DNA of 64,000 nucleotides from the NCBI RefSeq assembly GCF_000347775.1, contig NZ_APAT01000016.1, forward strand, positions 62,001-126,000, read 5' to 3'. Shown in pieces: positions 8,193-17,274 of this stretch. Every line of letters begins with the position of its first letter. Positions within the stretch are counted from its first letter, which is position 1. A program made the position numbers and the translations under genes. The notes under the pieces are model-generated. The model saw only the letters and a list, made by a program, of their open reading frames with translations. It was not told the DNA's origin and searched no databases. Source of the DNA: Marinobacter santoriniensis NKSG1. GTDB lineage: Bacteria > Pseudomonadota > Gammaproteobacteria > Pseudomonadales > Oleiphilaceae.

Positions 8193-8232
8193 AATCGTAA
8201 CTCCATTGGTAGATTACTATCTAACAGGTCTG

Positions 8233-8241
8233 ATTATACCA
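8233..8241 (-). promoter_or_regulatory. Extended -10 promoter for arfA
   Basis: The minus strand reads TGG-TATAAT, an extended -10 with a consensus hexamer (8233-8238). Transcription would start near 8226, leaving a leader of about 34 nt that contains the GGAG ribosome binding site of arfA. No good -35 is present at 17 bp, as is common for extended -10 promoters. Confidence 0.5.
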
Positions 8242-8268
8242 TTACTGGACAATTCAAGAGCGTACGGA

Positions 8269-8892
8269 ATGACACTCACTCTCTGGCTCACCTTTCTGCT
8301 GGCGTCGGTTCTGATCAGCGTGTCTCCGGGTGCGGGGGCCGTCAACACCATGAGCAACGGCCTCCGGTATGGCGTCCGGCGGTCCTTGCCCGCCATCATG
8401 GGTCTGCAGCTCGGCTACGGCGCCCAGATCCTGTTGGTTGGCGCCGGCCTTGGGGCTCTGGTCGCGACCTCCACCATCGCGCTGACCGTTATCAAATGGA
8501 TCGGCGTCGTCTACCTGGTCTGGCTGGGTATCCAGAAGTGGCGGGAACCACCAATGGCGGCAACCAGCGACGACAAGGCGCCCCTGAGCCACCGGAAACA
8601 GTTCTGGAACGCCGCTCTGGTCAACCTTACGAACCCGAAAGCGACAGTGTTCCTTGTAGCCCTGTTTCCCCAGTTCCTTGTCGCCGACGCACCACATGGC
8701 CCCCAATTGCTCACCATGGGAACCACACTGATCCTGGTGGACTGCATGGTTATGGTCGGATACGCCCTGCTGGCCAGCCAGCTGTTCCGCTTCATGACCA
8801 CGCCCCGGCGACAGCAACAGATGAATCGGGTGTTCGGCGGCCTGTTCGTGACCGCCGCCATGGCATTGGCAAGTTTCAAGCGAACCGCCTAG
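8269..8892 (+). CDS. LysE/RhtB-family amino acid exporter
   Basis: A 207-residue membrane protein with about six hydrophobic segments. The opening LLASVLISVSPGAGAVNTMSNGLRYG is the conserved N-terminal LysE/RhtB motif, and NLTNPKATVFLVALFPQF is the second conserved block. Family members export amino acids such as homoserine, threonine or lysine, or related compounds. I use the ATG at 8269 rather than an upstream in-frame GTG at 8206, because the family homology starts at once and the preceding bases contain the arfA promoter. It is divergent from arfA; its stop overlaps the stop of the convergent DUF4124 gene by 4 bp. Confidence 0.88.
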   Translation: MTLTLWLTFLLASVLISVSPGAGAVNTMSNGLRYGVRRSLPAIMGLQLGYGAQILLVGAGLGALVATSTIALTVIKWIGVVYLVWLGIQKWREPPMAATSDDKAPLSHRKQFWNAALVNLTNPKATVFLVALFPQFLVADAPHGPQLLTMGTTLILVDCMVMVGYALLASQLFRFMTTPRRQQQMNRVFGGLFVTAAMALASFKRTA

Positions 8893-9338
8893 CGCAGGAT
8901 ACACTCCCGGCTATAGGCGTTGCTGATCTTACGCCGCTTCTGCCGGAGGCTATTCCCCCGGTCGTTTTTGTAGCCGGCGCGAAGGCGTGACTGAATGCCG
9001 GCGAGCACTTCCTTGTAACGGGCGCACTGCCGGGCCTGCTGTTCTCTCTCCTTCGCCCGAGCATTTGGCTTCCGGGGGCGATCCGACGACGACAACATAT
9101 CCGAGACCTCGCGATGGGTCTCCCTGACCCGCTTTGACTGGCCGAGGTTTTCTGACATGGGCACCGTCGAGGGCGCGCGTACGTCCAGGGTTTGATGGGG
9201 CAGCCGCTTCGGAGGTTCGTCGGAAAAATGAACCGATCCACGGGCGTCGATCCATCGATAGATTTCACTGTGGGCGGGGAGACTGATAAACAGACAGCAA
9301 CAGGCAACAGCCAGAGTCCTTGGCATCATGATCCACAT
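8889..9338 (-). CDS. DUF4124 domain protein, secreted
   Basis: A signal peptide (TLAVACCCLFISLPAHS) is followed by IYRWIDARGSVHFSDEPP, the DUF4124 motif of small exported proteins. The remainder is basic and helical (RAKEREQQARQCARYKEVLAGIQSRLRAGY). The first ATG is at 9338; the ATG at 9329 has a better-placed AGGA and may be the true start. The role of the family is unknown; a cell-envelope location is expected. It is convergent with, and overlaps by 4 bp, the LysE-type gene. Confidence 0.8.
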   Translation of the reverse strand: MWIMMPRTLAVACCCLFISLPAHSEIYRWIDARGSVHFSDEPPKRLPHQTLDVRAPSTVPMSENLGQSKRVRETHREVSDMLSSSDRPRKPNARAKEREQQARQCARYKEVLAGIQSRLRAGYKNDRGNSLRQKRRKISNAYSRECILR

Positions 9339-9389
9339 CCTGTGGTTTTGAAATGGAGCGGGCAGTATACCCGGGATCGACGGGAAAGT

Positions 9390-9419
9390 GGGGGCGGAGG
9401 GGTTATCCCCCCCGCCCCC
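9390..9419 (-). terminator. GC-rich hairpin after glcF
   Basis: GGGGGCGGAGGGG and CCCCCCCGCCCCC are 13-nt arms with one A-C mismatch around TTAT, 25 bp beyond the glcF stop. No T-run follows on the minus strand, so it is either a 3'-protecting hairpin or an atypical terminator at the end of the TRAP-glc operon. Confidence 0.5.
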
Positions 9420-9444
9420 GGGTCTCCGGGGTCAGCCGGAAGAG

Positions 9445-10653
9445 CTAGCGATCGAGCAACTCGATCCAGTGTTGGACCGCCACCGGAGACTTGGTCTCCA
9501 GGTGCATCTGACAGCCGATGTTGGCAGTGACGATGCGATCGGGATTATCGACAGTCAGCGCCTTGATCTTGTTGTCCAGGAGCTTCTGGCTAAGCTCCGG
9601 CTGCAGCACCGAGTAGGTGCCGGCAGAGCCACAGCACAGATGCTTGTCTTTGGTTTGCGCCAGATCCACGCCCGCCTTGGCCAGCACCTGTTCCACCACA
9701 CCGGTCTGTTTCATGGCGTGTTGCAGGGTACAGGGGCAGTGGAAAGCCACTTTTCCCGGGCTCTGGTCAAGCTTGAGCTTTTCCAGGTCCTGTTTCAGCA
9801 GGAACGCGCCAAGATCGATGCACAGCTCGCTGACCTTCCGGGCCTTGGCGGCGTAAACCGGATCGTCCTTGAGCAGGTGACCGTAGTCCTGCACCATGGC
9901 GCCGCAGCCGGACGCGGTCATGATGATGGCTTCGGCACCGGCCTCGACAGCCGGCCACCAGGCATCGATGTTCTGGCGCATCCGCTCCAGACCTTTCTCG
10001 TGTTCCGAGAGGTGATAGTTCACCGCGCCACAGCAACCGGCTTCCGGCGCCTCGACCATGGTAATGCCCAGTTTGTCCAGAACCCGCGCAGCGGCCGCGT
10101 TGGTGTTCGGTGTTGCCGATGGCTGGACACACCCGGCCAGGGCAAGCACCACCCGGTTGTGGCTGGCCGACGGCCAGGGGCTGGCCGTTTTCCGGGGCGG
10201 AACCTTGGTTTTCAGGGCCCCCGGTAGCACCGGACGGAAGACCTGCCCAAGGCGCAGCAGCAAGCCAAACAGCTGCCGATTGGGGAGTACCCGGGCCAGG
10301 GCCCAGCGCATCCACTTGTCTTTCGGCTCGCGGGGCACTTCTTTCTCGACGAGGGCACGGCTGATGTCGACCAGGCGGCCATACTGGACACCCGAAGGAC
10401 AGGTGGTTTCACAACTCCGGCAGGTCAGGCACCGGTCAAGGTGGTCCCGGGTTTTCTCCGTGACTTCCTCGCCTTCCAGAAACATCTTCATCAGATAGAT
10501 CCGGCCACGGGGACCATCCCGCTCGTCATTCAACTCTTGGTACGTCGGACAGGTCGCCGTGCAGAAACCGCAGTGCACACAGGCCCGCAAAATGGATTCA
10601 GCTTCCTGACCTTCCGGAGTATTGGCAAATTGTTGAACCAGATTCGTTTGCAT
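9445..10653 (-). CDS. glcF: Glycolate oxidase iron-sulfur subunit
   Basis: A 402-residue protein with two 4Fe-4S clusters of the CxxCxxCxxxC type (C25, C28, C31, C35 and C75, C78, C81, C85). Two cysteine-rich CCG domains follow (GCCGAVNYH and CPCTLQH, then CCGSAGTYS). It carries electrons from the flavoprotein subunits GlcD/GlcE to the respiratory chain during oxidation of glycolate to glyoxylate. It is the last gene of the operon, 2 bp after glcE. The length matches E. coli GlcF (about 407). Confidence 0.95.
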   Translation of the reverse strand: MQTNLVQQFANTPEGQEAESILRACVHCGFCTATCPTYQELNDERDGPRGRIYLMKMFLEGEEVTEKTRDHLDRCLTCRSCETTCPSGVQYGRLVDISRALVEKEVPREPKDKWMRWALARVLPNRQLFGLLLRLGQVFRPVLPGALKTKVPPRKTASPWPSASHNRVVLALAGCVQPSATPNTNAAAARVLDKLGITMVEAPEAGCCGAVNYHLSEHEKGLERMRQNIDAWWPAVEAGAEAIIMTASGCGAMVQDYGHLLKDDPVYAAKARKVSELCIDLGAFLLKQDLEKLKLDQSPGKVAFHCPCTLQHAMKQTGVVEQVLAKAGVDLAQTKDKHLCCGSAGTYSVLQPELSQKLLDNKIKALTVDNPDRIVTANIGCQMHLETKSPVAVQHWIELLDR

Positions 10654-10655
10654 AA

Positions 10656-11723
10656 TTACAACCAGCTATAAAGACGGCCCGGATTGAAAATGCCGTCGGG
10701 ATCAAACGAGTTTTTCACACGGCGCTGGATGGCTTTCAGCGCCTCGGGCTGCGAGTGCATCACCTCACCGCTACGGTCACCACCACGGAACAGGCTGACC
10801 TGACCACCGGCGGCTTTCGCCAGCGGTTCCAGGTCACTCAGCGTCGCTTCACCGCGATACCAGCGCTGAGAGCCCGCCCAGTCGATGAACCAGTTGCCTT
10901 CCATGTTCGGTGTTGCGGCGGTGGAATCCACCGAAAAGCGCCACAGCGGGACATCGTTTCCGGCAAAGAAATCATGCTGCAGGTCGCGCACCTGCTGCCA
11001 GAAATCGTCGCCATTCTCCATGACCTCTCCGGACCATTTATCCGCCGTCGCTTCTACGGCCGATCGGGCGCCGGACAGGCGCAGATAAACCTTGCCATCC
11101 ACCCAACACGCACCGGTGATCGGCTTGGATTCGCCAGCACGTCGGTTCATGTAGTCGACGACCTCGTGCATGGCCATATCTTCGACCAGCGTCATGGTGG
11201 CTGCCGGCTTCGGCATCACCTTCAGGCTGACTTCCGTGATCACGCCGAGCGTGCCCATCGCACCGGCCTGGAGCCGGGAGACGTCATAGCCTGCCACGTT
11301 TTTCATGACCTGCCCGCCAAAACGCAGATGCTCACCTTTGCCATTGAGAAGGCGGACACCCAGCACCTGATCCCGGACAGAGCCACTCCATGGGCGTGCA
11401 GGGCCAGAGAGGTTGCAGGCAAGTGTGCCGCCAATGGTTGAGGCGGAGCCGAAACGGGGCGGTTCGAAGTGCAGGCACTGCCCTTCTTCGGCCAGCGCGG
11501 CTTCAATGTCCTTGATGGGTGTTCCGGCGCGAACGGTGAGCACCAGCTCCACCGGATGGTATTCAACGATACCGGTATGATCGGCGAGGCTCAGCGTTTC
11601 GGCATCGCTGTCGGCAGCCCGGCCCATGAACGCCTTGCTTCCGCCACCGACTATGTTGAGTTTCTGCCCGTTGCTGCGGGCCTGGAGCACCTGCTCCTGT
11701 AACTGTTGGGTCATATCAGCCAT
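10656..11723 (-). CDS. glcE: Glycolate oxidase FAD-binding subunit
   Basis: A FAD_binding_4 (VAO-type) subunit of glycolate oxidase, about 355 residues. The FAD-binding region includes LNIVGGGSKAFMGRA and STIGGTLACNLSGPARPWSG, and the C-terminus ends in the typical FNPGRLYSW. Two starts are plausible: ATG at 11723 (MADMTQQ), overlapping the glcD stop by 8 bp, and ATG at 11714 (MTQQ), directly after it. An ORF opening at 11744 would overlap glcD more and has no ribosome binding site. The tight overlap points to translational coupling with glcD. Confidence 0.93.
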   Translation of the reverse strand: MADMTQQLQEQVLQARSNGQKLNIVGGGSKAFMGRAADSDAETLSLADHTGIVEYHPVELVLTVRAGTPIKDIEAALAEEGQCLHFEPPRFGSASTIGGTLACNLSGPARPWSGSVRDQVLGVRLLNGKGEHLRFGGQVMKNVAGYDVSRLQAGAMGTLGVITEVSLKVMPKPAATMTLVEDMAMHEVVDYMNRRAGESKPITGACWVDGKVYLRLSGARSAVEATADKWSGEVMENGDDFWQQVRDLQHDFFAGNDVPLWRFSVDSTAATPNMEGNWFIDWAGSQRWYRGEATLSDLEPLAKAAGGQVSLFRGGDRSGEVMHSQPEALKAIQRRVKNSFDPDGIFNPGRLYSWL

Positions 11724-13188
11724 GGGCGGCATCCGTTTGTTCATGCTTGTGTTGCTTGTGTTCGATGGAGCGGTATTCCTGACAGAACTTCAGGGTGGGA
11801 ACCCCCTTGCCCGGGTTCAGGATACCGGTCGGGTCGAATGCGGCTTTGACGTCATGGAACTGCTGCAGCTCTTCATCGTTGAACTGCACGGCCATTTGCC
11901 GGATCTTTTCAACCCCGACCCCATGTTCTCCGGTGATACAGCCACCCACCTCTACGCACAACTCAAGAATACGGCTGCCAAAGGCCTCGGTGGTCTCGAA
12001 CTCGCCGGGTACGTTCGCATCGAACAGGATCAGCGGGTGCAGGTTGCCGTCGCCGGCGTGGAACACGTTGGCCACACGCAGCCCATACTCCTCGGACATC
12101 TTTTCCATCTCGAGCAGGACACGGGCCAGGTGACGGCGGGGGATAGTGCCATCCATGCAGTAATAGTCCGGTGAAATCCGGCCCACTGCCGGGAACGCGG
12201 ACTTGCGCCCTTTCCACAACAGCGCCCGTTCCTCTTCACTCTGGGACGTTCGGATGGAGGTCGCTCCAAGCTTACGGAACAGTTCCTCGGCCTCGGCGAT
12301 GTGCTCGTGGACCTCTTCTTCGGTACCATCGACTTCACACAGCAACAGCGCCTTGGCCTCGCGCGGATAGCCCGCCTGTGCAAAGTCGTCCGCGGCAACA
12401 ATGGCGTGGCCGTCCATCATCTCCAGTCCACCGGGAATGATGCCATGGGAGATAATCCCACCGACTGCATCGCCGCCCTTTTCCACACTATCGAACCCGG
12501 CCATGATCACCTGTGCCACTTCTGGCTTCGGCAGGAGTTTGACCTTCACTTCCGTCACCACACCGAGCAGCCCTTCGGAACCGGTCACCAGGGCCAGCAG
12601 GTCCATGCCGCAGCTGTCCAGACCATCGCTGCCTACGGTGATCAGCTCGCCCTCGGCCGTGACCATTTCGACACTCAGGATGTTGTGCACCGTCAGGCCG
12701 TATTTCAGGCAGTGCACGCCGCCGGAATTCTCCGCCACATTGCCACCGATGGTGCAGGCGATCTGGGACGAGGGATCCGGACCGTAGTACAGCCCGAACT
12801 GGGCCGCTTCCTCGCTGATCGCCAGATTCCGGACGCCGGGCTGGAGCCGTGCCGTTCGACCCAGCGGGTCGATGTTGAGAATCCGGTTAAACTTGGCCAG
12901 CGAGAGCACCACCCCCTCTTTGTGTGGCATGGCGCCGGCACAGAGTCCGGTACCGGCACCGCGGGCAACCACCGGGACGTCGTTTTCATGACAGATACGC
13001 ATGACCCGCTGTACATGCTCCACGGTCTCCGGCAGCACCACGAGCATCGGCATTTCCCGATACATAGCGAGGCCATCGCACTCATAGGGTTTGAGGGTTT
13101 CGTCATCGGTGATGACGTATTCCGGATCGATGAAAGACCGGAATTGCTCCGCCAGCTGCGCTTTGCTGGCTTTCGGCTTGGTAGTCAT
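11716..13188 (-). CDS. glcD: Glycolate oxidase catalytic FAD subunit
   Basis: A 490-residue flavoprotein of the GlcD/D-lactate dehydrogenase family. The FAD-binding domain has VVARGAGTGLCAGAMP, PDPSSQIACTIGGNVAENSGG and GSEGLLGVVTEV. The C-terminal cap contains the catalytic-site HAGDGNLHP and CVEVGGCITGEHGVG, and ends in DPTGILNPGKG. It oxidises glycolate (and possibly D-lactate) to the 2-oxo acid. It is separated from glcG by 91 bp holding two strong hairpins, so glcDEF may be expressed at a different level from TRAP-glcG. Confidence 0.95.
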   Translation of the reverse strand: MTTKPKASKAQLAEQFRSFIDPEYVITDDETLKPYECDGLAMYREMPMLVVLPETVEHVQRVMRICHENDVPVVARGAGTGLCAGAMPHKEGVVLSLAKFNRILNIDPLGRTARLQPGVRNLAISEEAAQFGLYYGPDPSSQIACTIGGNVAENSGGVHCLKYGLTVHNILSVEMVTAEGELITVGSDGLDSCGMDLLALVTGSEGLLGVVTEVKVKLLPKPEVAQVIMAGFDSVEKGGDAVGGIISHGIIPGGLEMMDGHAIVAADDFAQAGYPREAKALLLCEVDGTEEEVHEHIAEAEELFRKLGATSIRTSQSEEERALLWKGRKSAFPAVGRISPDYYCMDGTIPRRHLARVLLEMEKMSEEYGLRVANVFHAGDGNLHPLILFDANVPGEFETTEAFGSRILELCVEVGGCITGEHGVGVEKIRQMAVQFNDEELQQFHDVKAAFDPTGILNPGKGVPTLKFCQEYRSIEHKQHKHEQTDAAHG

Positions 13189-13215
13189 AACAATCTCTGA
13201 TTCTGGATATCGTCG

Positions 13216-13260
13216 GTCCCGCGCCCGCGGGACTAACCGGGGCGGGCCCGAAGGCCCGCC
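13216..13260 (-). promoter_or_regulatory. Two hairpins between glcG and glcD
   Basis: GTCCCGCG/CGCGGGAC with a CC loop (13216-13233) and GGCGGGCC/GGCCCGCC with a CGAA loop (13241-13260) are perfect 8-bp stems. There is no T-run. They probably stabilise the upstream TRAP-glcG message or partly terminate it. Confidence 0.5.
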
Positions 13261-13279
13261 TGTTCAGTTCAGACAGCGC

Positions 13280-13705
13280 TTACTGACGTTTGGTTTCGAA
13301 ATAATCGAGTCCCGCCTGCGCGCAGTCCATATCCTGCTGCGGGGTGCCGGAGCTGATACCGATGCCTCCGACCACCTCACCATCGACGATCACCGGCAAG
13401 CCACCACCCACGGAACTGATGCGCCCGCCCACTTCGGTATGGATACCGAAAGCCAGGCTGCCGGGCGTATTCACCTTGTTGTACTCATGGGTCGCCTTCT
13501 TGGCCGCCGCGGCGGTGAACGCCTTGTCCTGGGCAATGGTCACGCTGGTGATCTTGCCGCCGTCCATACGCTCGAATGCAATCACGTTACCAGACTCGTC
13601 AACCACCGCGATGCACATGGGCACCCCGATTTCCCGAGCCTTTTGCGCGGCTCCCTCAATGAGGATTCTGGCCTCGGCCAGATCAAGCCGGTTAATCGTC
13701 AACAT
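13280..13705 (-). CDS. glcG: GlcG/HbpS family haem-binding-like protein
   Basis: A 141-residue single-domain GlcG/HbpS protein (MCIAVVDESGNVIAFERMDG, KAFTAAAAKKAT, GGLPVIVDGEVVGGIGISSGTPQQD). The E. coli homologue lies in the glc operon. Its biochemical role is not settled; HbpS relatives bind haem and corrinoids. It has a good ribosome binding site (AGGAG) and sits 18 bp after the TRAP large permease gene. Confidence 0.9.
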   Translation of the reverse strand: MLTINRLDLAEARILIEGAAQKAREIGVPMCIAVVDESGNVIAFERMDGGKITSVTIAQDKAFTAAAAKKATHEYNKVNTPGSLAFGIHTEVGGRISSVGGGLPVIVDGEVVGGIGISSGTPQQDMDCAQAGLDYFETKRQ

Positions 13706-13723
13706 ACTCTGTTACTCCTCTTT

Positions 13724-15265
13724 TTAGTGGCCATATACGAGATTCGGCAACCAGGTCACCACACCCGGAATCAGGATGCAGATGAAGAGGCCGAACGCCT
13801 GGATCGCCAGGAACACCAGGGAGGACTTGAAGATGGTTCCCATGGTGATTTCCGGCGGGCACACACCGCGAATGTAGAACAGTGCGTAACCGAACGGCGG
13901 ACTCAGGAAAGACATCTGCATGTTCACCAGGTAAAGCACACCGAACCACAGCACCACATCCTCACCGGCCACCGGCGGGAATCCGAACAACCCCGGGAAT
14001 TCCAGCGCCTGAACGATGGGAATGAAGATGGGCACGGCCAGCAGGAGAATGCCAACCCAGTCCAGGAACATACCCAGAACCACCAGCAGCACCATCAACA
14101 GGAACAGAATGCCGTATGCATGCATCCCGGTTCCCAGAATGGACTCGGTGATGAAGTCCTGACCACCCTGAAGAATGTAGAACCCGACGAACACGGACGC
14201 ACCGAACATGATCCAGAGCACCATCGCGGATGCCTTGGCGGTGGTCACGGACGCATCGCGCAGGGTAGCAATGGTAAACACCTTGTGCTTCATGGCCACC
14301 AGGATCGCGCCGAAGGAACCGATACCGGCCGCTTCAACCGGCGTGGCAATACCACCGAACAGCAGGCCCAATACCAGGAACACCAGAATCAGGGGAGCAA
14401 TCAGGTCTTTCAGCAGTAACAACTTGTCCTTGAGCCCGATACGATCCTCTACGGGAATCGGCGGCCCCAGCTTCGGGTTCAGCTTGGCGCGGATCCAGAC
14501 GTAAAAGACATACAGGCCAGAGAGGATCAGACCGGGAATCACCGAACCGAGGTAGAGTTCGCCCACAGACTGCTGCGCAACAACCGCGTACAGGATGGCA
14601 AGGATCGACGGCGGAATCAGGATGCCCAGCGTACCGCCAGCCATGATCGAACCCAGGGCGATCTTGTGGTCATACCCGCGCTTGAGCATCGCCGGCAGTG
14701 CGATGATGCCCATGGTAACCACCGCCGCACCGATAACACCGACCATGGCGGCCAGAATCGTGGAGGCCACGATGGTCGCAATGGCCAGGCCACCGCCAAC
14801 GCCGCCCATCCATTTGTAGACCACATTGAACATCTCTTCGATCAGCCCTGCCCGTTCGAGCATGGAGGCCATGAAGATGAACAGCGGGATGGCCGCCAGA
14901 TCCGAGTTGGTCATCATCGGGAAGATCCGGCTGGGGATGATGTTCAGCATCAGCGAATCCCCAACCAGATAGATAAAGGCGACGCCCAGGCCACCGGTTA
15001 CAAAGGCCAGCGGCAAGCCCATCATCAGCGCCACCAGCAGGGATCCGAACATCAGATAGGTCAGCGTCCCGATGTGGACATCCGACAGGCTACCGGCCAG
15101 TTTGAACAGGAATTTTTCGTCACTGAACGGATCGTAGAAAAGGATATTGACGATCTCGACAAACATCACGAAGGCCAGTGCCACCGTGGCGATGATCATC
15201 AACCAGGTGCCCAGCTTACCCCGCAGGTTGCCGGCACCGGCATTGTTTACAGTCGTGGAACTCAT
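13724..15265 (-). CDS. TRAP transporter large permease (DctM type)
   Basis: A 513-residue membrane protein of the DctM family with many TM helices and the conserved IPLFIFMASMLERAGL and ILIPPSILAILYAVV segments. It forms the Na+-coupled transport channel of a tripartite TRAP system. The start ATG at 15265 overlaps the stop of the small permease (ATGA). Linkage to glcDEFG and GlcC suggests that the substrate is glycolate or a similar 2-hydroxy acid such as lactate; that is inference from context. Confidence 0.93.
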   Translation of the reverse strand: MSSTTVNNAGAGNLRGKLGTWLMIIATVALAFVMFVEIVNILFYDPFSDEKFLFKLAGSLSDVHIGTLTYLMFGSLLVALMMGLPLAFVTGGLGVAFIYLVGDSLMLNIIPSRIFPMMTNSDLAAIPLFIFMASMLERAGLIEEMFNVVYKWMGGVGGGLAIATIVASTILAAMVGVIGAAVVTMGIIALPAMLKRGYDHKIALGSIMAGGTLGILIPPSILAILYAVVAQQSVGELYLGSVIPGLILSGLYVFYVWIRAKLNPKLGPPIPVEDRIGLKDKLLLLKDLIAPLILVFLVLGLLFGGIATPVEAAGIGSFGAILVAMKHKVFTIATLRDASVTTAKASAMVLWIMFGASVFVGFYILQGGQDFITESILGTGMHAYGILFLLMVLLVVLGMFLDWVGILLLAVPIFIPIVQALEFPGLFGFPPVAGEDVVLWFGVLYLVNMQMSFLSPPFGYALFYIRGVCPPEITMGTIFKSSLVFLAIQAFGLFICILIPGVVTWLPNLVYGH

Positions 15266-15972
15266 GCTTGCTGCTCCCGGCCAAGCTTGACGAACAGGGC
15301 GATGTCCTTAACCAGTTTGGACAGGCCCGCCAGGGTGATCAGGATGGCGCCCAACAGCATCATGGCTTTCACCGGCCAGTACTGTATCTGCCAGGTTTCA
15401 ACGGTCCGCTCGTCCATCGAGTAGGAATTCTGGAAGAACGTCCAGGAAGTGATCGTCAGTCCCAGGGAGAACATGAAGAAAAACATCGACGTGAAGATGT
15501 CCATTCCGATTCGACCACGAACAGGCAGCAGGTTATAGATAACATCCACACGCACATGGGCCCCATGCAGCATGGCAAACGCACCCGCCAGCAGGTATTG
15601 CATACCGAACAGCAGGAAGCTCGCTTCGTGCACCCAGATGGTCGGCATGTTGAACAGATAGCGCATGACCACTTCGAAGAAATAGAAAACCACGGCGTTC
15701 ACTGTCCAGAAGGAAATGAAGATGCCGGATTTGTCACTGATCCAGTCGATCACGCGGGTGAACCGGTTTTCATAGTCCGACTCGATTGTTTTCGACATCT
15801 CAGCTTCGATTTCCTGAAGCTTTTCATTGGCCAGCGCGTTCTTGTCGATGGCCTGGGTGCCCCGCTTACTGGACCAGCGATCCCAGGCCATCATGATCAA
15901 GGGCATTACAGCCAGCCAGCCCCAATAGAACCAGTGGGGCAGCACGAAGCCGAAACCACTTAACTCAGACAT
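15262..15972 (-). CDS. TRAP transporter small permease (DctQ type), long N-terminus
   Basis: A 236-residue DctQ-type subunit with the four C-terminal TM helices of the family, including WVHEASFLLFGMQYLLAGAFAMLHGAHVRVDVIY. Typical DctQ proteins are about 160-190 residues. The extra N-terminal part (~1-85) has one hydrophobic segment (LPHWFYWGWLAVMPLIMMAW) and a charged helix before the core. This longer form is found with DctM proteins of lactate/mannitol-like TRAP systems. It is translationally coupled to the large permease. Confidence 0.9.
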   Translation of the reverse strand: MSELSGFGFVLPHWFYWGWLAVMPLIMMAWDRWSSKRGTQAIDKNALANEKLQEIEAEMSKTIESDYENRFTRVIDWISDKSGIFISFWTVNAVVFYFFEVVMRYLFNMPTIWVHEASFLLFGMQYLLAGAFAMLHGAHVRVDVIYNLLPVRGRIGMDIFTSMFFFMFSLGLTITSWTFFQNSYSMDERTVETWQIQYWPVKAMMLLGAILITLAGLSKLVKDIALFVKLGREQQA

Positions 15973-15996
15973 AGTGTTACCACCTCAGTCACAACG

Positions 15997-16047
15997 CGGG
16001 GAAGGGAGGAAGCACCTTGAACCCAAGGCACTCCCTGCCCTTCCCCG
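15997..16047 (-). promoter_or_regulatory. Stem-loop between TRAP dctP and dctQ
   Basis: CGGGGAAGGG (15997-16006) pairs with CCCTTCCCCG (16038-16047), with an inner CCTTG/CAAGG hairpin. It lies in the 102-bp gap after the binding-protein gene. Such hairpins commonly protect the abundant binding-protein mRNA and lower permease expression. Confidence 0.55.
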
Positions 16048-16074
16048 TGAACGTTTATTGTTGAATGTCAGCGT

Positions 16075-17214
16075 TTACATTTCTTTCTTCGCTTCATCCA
16101 GCTCAGCCTGATCGATGTAGCCCACCAGCGGGTTCATCATGTACTTGAGCTGCATGTCGAAGATTTCCTTGGCGTCCTCATCCTTGTTGGCCCAACGGAG
16201 CCACACAGGGATAGCTGCACGACGGAACTCACGAAGATCTTCCTGGCTCAGACGGGTCACCTGGTCGCCGTCTGCCTTGAACTTCTCCATCGCTTCAACG
16301 TTGCGCTTCTGAATCGTGAGGTAGTGCTTCTGCGAGTAGATCCGGACCTCGTCCTCAACCAGCTTCTGCAGTTTCGGATCGAGGGCGTTCCAGGCGCGCA
16401 GGTTTACTGTCAGGTCCATCAGATCCACCGGCTGGTAGATGGACATGACCCCTGGCGGTCCCAACAGGATGTAGTCGGTGACCTGGGAGAAACCGAGCTC
16501 GTAGTTAACGGCCGGGCCGACGTAGTCAGCCGCGTCGATGGTGCCTTTCTCCAGAGCCGGGAAAATGTCGGATCCCGGCAGGCTGACGGTGGACACACCG
16601 AACTGCTGGAACACCTCGGCCACCATGCCGCCCGGGACACGGATCTTCATACCCTTCAGATCTGCCAGGCTGTTAACCGGCTTCTTGGAGTGAATGATGT
16701 TGGCGTCGTGCTGGATCGGGCCAACGTAGAACAGGCCGTACTTCTTGTAGATTTCACGGGTCTTCTCAAGCATACCCAGGGAGTAGAACATGGTGTCCCA
16801 CTGGCTGGGCTGATCCGGACCGGCCGGATAGGAAGACAGGAATACTGATGCCGGGATCTTGCCGGACCAGTACAGAGTAAACGGGTTCATACCCTGCAGT
16901 ACGCCGTTACGAACGGCATCGAACAGGGCGTTGTTATCCGCGGCAACTGACTTGGCCGGATACGGCTTGAAGACCAGTTCCCCACCGGATTTTTCCTTGA
17001 TGCTGTTGCACCATTCTTCGAACAGGTTGTAGCCAACCGTCCCGGCATCCCAGACAGACTGGATCTTCCAGGTGGTTGCGGCCTGAGCCTGTCCGGCTCC
17101 CATCATCATTGCGCCTGCGAAAGCGGCGCCCACAGCGGCAGTCTTGAGAAATTGACGACGAGGTGAGGACTCACCTGTGTCATCGTGCTTACGCGTCTTT
17201 TTTATCGATAACAT
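16075..17214 (-). CDS. TRAP transporter substrate-binding protein (DctP type), Tat-exported
   Basis: A 379-residue DctP-family periplasmic binding protein. The N-terminus has a twin-arginine signal: PRRQFLK at residues 18-24, then a hydrophobic stretch and AQA before ATTWK, giving cleavage near residue 45. The mature part shows family features (VGPIQHDANIIHSKKPVNSLADLKGMKIRVPGG). It is the first gene of TRAP-glcGDEF and divergent from the regulator. The ligand is probably glycolate, lactate or another small hydroxy- or oxo-acid, judged from the operon only. Confidence 0.92.
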   Translation of the reverse strand: MLSIKKTRKHDDTGESSPRRQFLKTAAVGAAFAGAMMMGAGQAQAATTWKIQSVWDAGTVGYNLFEEWCNSIKEKSGGELVFKPYPAKSVAADNNALFDAVRNGVLQGMNPFTLYWSGKIPASVFLSSYPAGPDQPSQWDTMFYSLGMLEKTREIYKKYGLFYVGPIQHDANIIHSKKPVNSLADLKGMKIRVPGGMVAEVFQQFGVSTVSLPGSDIFPALEKGTIDAADYVGPAVNYELGFSQVTDYILLGPPGVMSIYQPVDLMDLTVNLRAWNALDPKLQKLVEDEVRIYSQKHYLTIQKRNVEAMEKFKADGDQVTRLSQEDLREFRRAAIPVWLRWANKDEDAKEIFDMQLKYMMNPLVGYIDQAELDEAKKEM

Positions 17215-17274
17215 CGAGACGTCTCCGTTGGCGTTGTTTTTATCAGCGTCAGGTTAAAACGTCGGCACAGGCCG

